64,000 nt of DNA, from contig CAMWBY010000010.1 in assembly GCA_947172645.1 (NCBI GenBank), positions 62,001 to 126,000 on the forward strand. Reading direction: 5' to 3'. Shown here one piece after another: positions 61,964-64,000 of the stretch. Positions within the stretch are counted from its first letter, which is position 1. Each line of letters begins with the position of its first letter. The DNA is from an uncultured Lachnospiraceae bacterium (GTDB taxonomy: Bacteria; Bacillota; Clostridia; Lachnospirales; Lachnospiraceae). Made by a program: the position numbers and the translations under genes. The notes below the pieces were generated by a model that made no database searches, was not told the DNA's origin, and saw only the letters and a list, made by a program, of their open reading frames with translations.

Positions 61964-63117
61964 GTCAATTCCGTTTCCTTTCCCTCTTCCCAAATCCCTT
62001 GTATGAGTTCTTTCACATAAGCTTTCTGGACTTCCCCCATCGGTTTATTGTTCTGCAGCGCAAACAGTTCTTCACACAGCATAAGGGGCGTTTTCATCTG
62101 TGTGTTATCCGACGCCGTAACCGTCTGCTCCCTTCTTGTTCTCTTATTATCATATTCCAGTTTCATCAGATTCGGGTAAACTGCGCGCAGCTTTCCCACC
62201 GCATCGAAAATGTCTTCTTCATCTGTCAGCGTGATATGCACATAATCCTGCGTGTCCGTATTCCCATAATGCGACCTGTCGGTCACTTCCATATAACTTC
62301 CCCGGATTTTGCGCATCTCATGGAACGGTACAACCTGTCGGGTATCAATCTTTATTGTCCCTTTTTCACCCATCTCCACCAATGTGACGCTTTTCCTGTG
62401 GCTGACTTCCGAAAAAGAATACTTTAACAACGTACCTGCATATCGCACCGTATCCCTGCCCACAGACTGAGGCCCGTGAAGATGCCCCAATGCCACATAG
62501 TCAAATCCGTCAAAACAGGAAGCCTCCACCTGGTCCAGGCCGCCGACGGAATGCTCCTCCGAATCGCAGACTGCCGCCCCTGACACATACTGATGCGCAA
62601 CCAGGATGCTCCTGTGCCCTTCGTTTCTTACAATCTTGCCTGTGACGAACGCCAAAGCCTCCTGATAAGTATGGATACCCTCCGCCTCCTCCTTCCACAC
62701 GGCGCGCACATGCGCCGGTTTGATAAAAGGAAGCAGATAAATATCAATCACGCCATACTTATCTTGCGCCGTGACCATATCCACTTCTCCATCATATTCC
62801 GTCGCCATATGGATACCGCTGCCCGCCAACAGCCTGGCGCCGAAAGACACTCTTTCTATGCTGTCGTGATTGCCTCCTACCATATAGACAGAAACATTGT
62901 CCTTAGCCAATTCTGTCAGGAAATCATCCAGAAGCCCCACTGCCTCCACCGGAGGAACCTGCCTGTCATAGATGTCTCCCGCAATCAGAACTCCTTGCGC
63001 CTTTTCCTCCCGCGTTATCCTAAGTACCTGTTCCAACACATATCTCTGGTCCTCCAACATAGAAAAATCATTCACTCTCTTGCCAAGATGCAAGTCCGCA
63101 AGATGCACAAATTTCAT
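61960..63117 (-). CDS. sbcD: exonuclease SbcD (Mre11-like)
   Basis: 385 residues from MKFVHLADLHLG. Metallophosphatase motifs: HLADLHLG, IAGDIYDR, GGNHDS, ALGHLHGPQ. It is the nuclease subunit of SbcCD. GGGGGATGG precedes the ATG. Confidence 0.96.
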   Translation of the reverse strand: MKFVHLADLHLGKRVNDFSMLEDQRYVLEQVLRITREEKAQGVLIAGDIYDRQVPPVEAVGLLDDFLTELAKDNVSVYMVGGNHDSIERVSFGARLLAGSGIHMATEYDGEVDMVTAQDKYGVIDIYLLPFIKPAHVRAVWKEEAEGIHTYQEALAFVTGKIVRNEGHRSILVAHQYVSGAAVCDSEEHSVGGLDQVEASCFDGFDYVALGHLHGPQSVGRDTVRYAGTLLKYSFSEVSHRKSVTLVEMGEKGTIKIDTRQVVPFHEMRKIRGSYMEVTDRSHYGNTDTQDYVHITLTDEEDIFDAVGKLRAVYPNLMKLEYDNKRTRREQTVTASDNTQMKTPLMLCEELFALQNNKPMGEVQKAYVKELIQGIWEEGKETELT

Positions 63118-63210
63118 AATCCATCCCCCTGCATACCGCAAACCTGCCTGCGGCACCGCTCAAATAAAAAGTTAAAAACCTTTGGCAACGCGCGCCGCCG
63201 GGCGCACACA

Positions 63211-63252
63211 AAAGGGGGACCGCCGCAAAACAATTCTTCTGCAACAGCCCCC
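63211..63252 (-). terminator. terminator after the HPr-like gene
   Basis: GGGGG and CCCCC close a stem containing an inner CCGCA/TGC pairing; on the minus strand TTTTG follows. Confidence 0.65.
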
Positions 63253-63283
63253 TTCCTGTCCAATGCCATATGTAATCCCGCCG

Positions 63284-63520
63284 TCACTGCACCACATACG
63301 GTGCAATCGCAGCCTCCACTTCGGAGATTTTATCATTCGTCTCCAAGATTCTGAACTCCACAGGTTTCGACAAATCCATGGAAAATATTCCCATAATAGA
63401 CTTCGCATCGATTACGTATCTTCCTGTTGCCAGGTCAAAATAACCGTCAAATGCTTCAATCGCAGTGACAAACCCTTTCACTTTCTGAATAGAATTTAAA
63501 TCCAGCATATAACTCTTCAT
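63284..63520 (-). CDS. HPr-fold protein lacking the phosphorylated histidine
   Basis: 78 residues. GRYVIDAKSIMGIFSMDLSK matches the HPr Ser-46 region, and the fold order fits HPr. The expected active-site His near residue 15 (HARPA) is replaced: the region reads KVKGFVTAIEAFDG. It therefore should not act in PTS phosphotransfer; a regulatory role is possible but not shown. The family has been seen in Clostridia. Confidence 0.8.
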   Translation of the reverse strand: MKSYMLDLNSIQKVKGFVTAIEAFDGYFDLATGRYVIDAKSIMGIFSMDLSKPVEFRILETNDKISEVEAAIAPYVVQ

Positions 63521-63547
63521 TTTTACCTCATTTCTGCGCCGCCTTCT

Positions 63548-63637
63548 GTCTCAACTTTGTTGAGACCGCGCATGACGAGTTTGTGGCAAGCAGCGCGCAG
63601 ACACAAATCTCGCGATTGAAAATCTTAATTTTCAATC
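63548..63637. repeat. intergenic stem-loop element, copy B
   Basis: Consists of the hairpin GTCTCAAC-TTT-GTTGAGAC, an inverted repeat CGAGTTTGTG / CACAAATCTCG with GCGCGC between, and a second hairpin GATTGAAAAT-CTTA-ATTTTCAATC. It resembles copy A at 12675-12722. The rest of the 258-bp gap 63521-63778 shows no gene. Confidence 0.5.
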
Positions 63638-63778
63638 TTACCTCCATATCAGAGCCTCTTTTGCTCTTCTAGGCATGATTTTATGACGGACAACGCAGGC
63701 TGTCAAGACGATTCTGCCGTCACAGGCATAAAACCAAACCCCATTAAGTTCACGTTTATCTTGTTTTGGCCAATGTCC

Positions 63779-64000
63779 CTACCATATCATTCCCGCCGCC
63801 TGGTAAACCAGAAACGCCGCAAGCCATGCCACACCGCACTGCATACAGACAATGCCCGCCGTCTTCCATGCGGAACCCGTCTCGCGCCTGATTGTCGCCA
63901 CCGCCGCCACACAAGGCGTATATAATAAAGTAAAGACCAGATAGCTCACCGCCGCAAGGGGCGTGAAAATCGTCCCTAAAGACTCACTCAGTTTGCTCAT
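63779..64000 (-). CDS. feoB: ferrous iron transporter FeoB, C-terminal fragment
   Basis: The last 73 codons are visible; the gene continues past the right edge and the Met at 64000 is probably internal. FTPLAAVSYLVFTLLYTPCVAAVATIRRETGS in two parts (FTPLAAVSYLVF and LLYTPCVAAVATIRRE) is the conserved last membrane region of FeoB, a GTP-driven Fe2+ importer. Confidence 0.85.
   Translation of the reverse strand: MSKLSESLGTIFTPLAAVSYLVFTLLYTPCVAAVATIRRETGSAWKTAGIVCMQCGVAWLAAFLVYQAAGMIW

Overview
The window looks like chromosomal DNA of a Gram-positive anaerobe of the class Clostridia, most likely a gut Lachnospiraceae with a genome near 50% GC. This is inferred from gene content and order: a ylxM-ffh-rpsP-khpA-rimM-trmD-rplS block, plsX-acpP-rnc-smc-ftsY, T-box control, consistent G-rich Shine-Dalgarno sites, a two-gene SUF system, FeoB, and GH25 muramidases. 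Most genes are on the minus strand. No rRNA, tRNA, insertion sequence, prophage or CRISPR array was seen.

Layout, left to right. 1-4063: a GH25 muramidase cut by the window edge, a DRE-TIM aldolase and tyrS, in one run behind a tyrosine T-box. 4178-6512: a small protein, a MoxR ATPase and a VWA protein. 6724-9521 (plus strand): metF, then an ABC exporter preceded by a possible leader peptide and a Shine-Dalgarno-masking hairpin. 9632-14116: gpsA, plsY, der and a PDZ/radical-SAM DUF512 gene. 14296-15489 (plus): a PRPP synthetase. 15630-19133: a response regulator and a large sensor kinase. 19379-25111: one 1910-residue repeat-rich surface protein.

25380-26160 holds the most striking accessory feature. 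It is a tandem duplication of a 31-residue membrane peptide gene. Each copy has its own promoter, a structured leader, and a convergent antisense RNA promoter and terminator. This is the organisation of a txpA/RatA-like type I toxin-antitoxin system.

26219-37101 is the SRP/ribosome block. Read in the direction of transcription it runs ylxM, ffh, rpsP, khpA, rimM, trmD, rplS, signal peptidase, rbgA, signal peptidase, rnhB, a FliK-like protein, an FlhB-C-like protein, yraN and pgeF, with some internal promoters; the exact order of the two peptidases around rbgA is given in the entries. 37174-44121 is more variable: a DUF4091 protein, a DUF1905/cysteine-peptidase fusion, an AraC regulator overlapping a second GH25 muramidase, a YitT protein and ilvA. 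44144-53490 carries ftsY, smc, rnc, acpP, plsX, a 15-residue-repeat coiled-coil gene, rpmF, yceD and pta, without ackA next to pta. 53733-64000 has tmcAL (plus), then plsC, cls, sufB/D-like, sufC, sbcC, sbcD, an HPr-like protein without the usual histidine, and the 3' end of feoB.

All names rest on motif and family recognition by eye; no search was run. Start codons were chosen by Shine-Dalgarno position and usual family N-termini, and alternatives are given where the choice is open.
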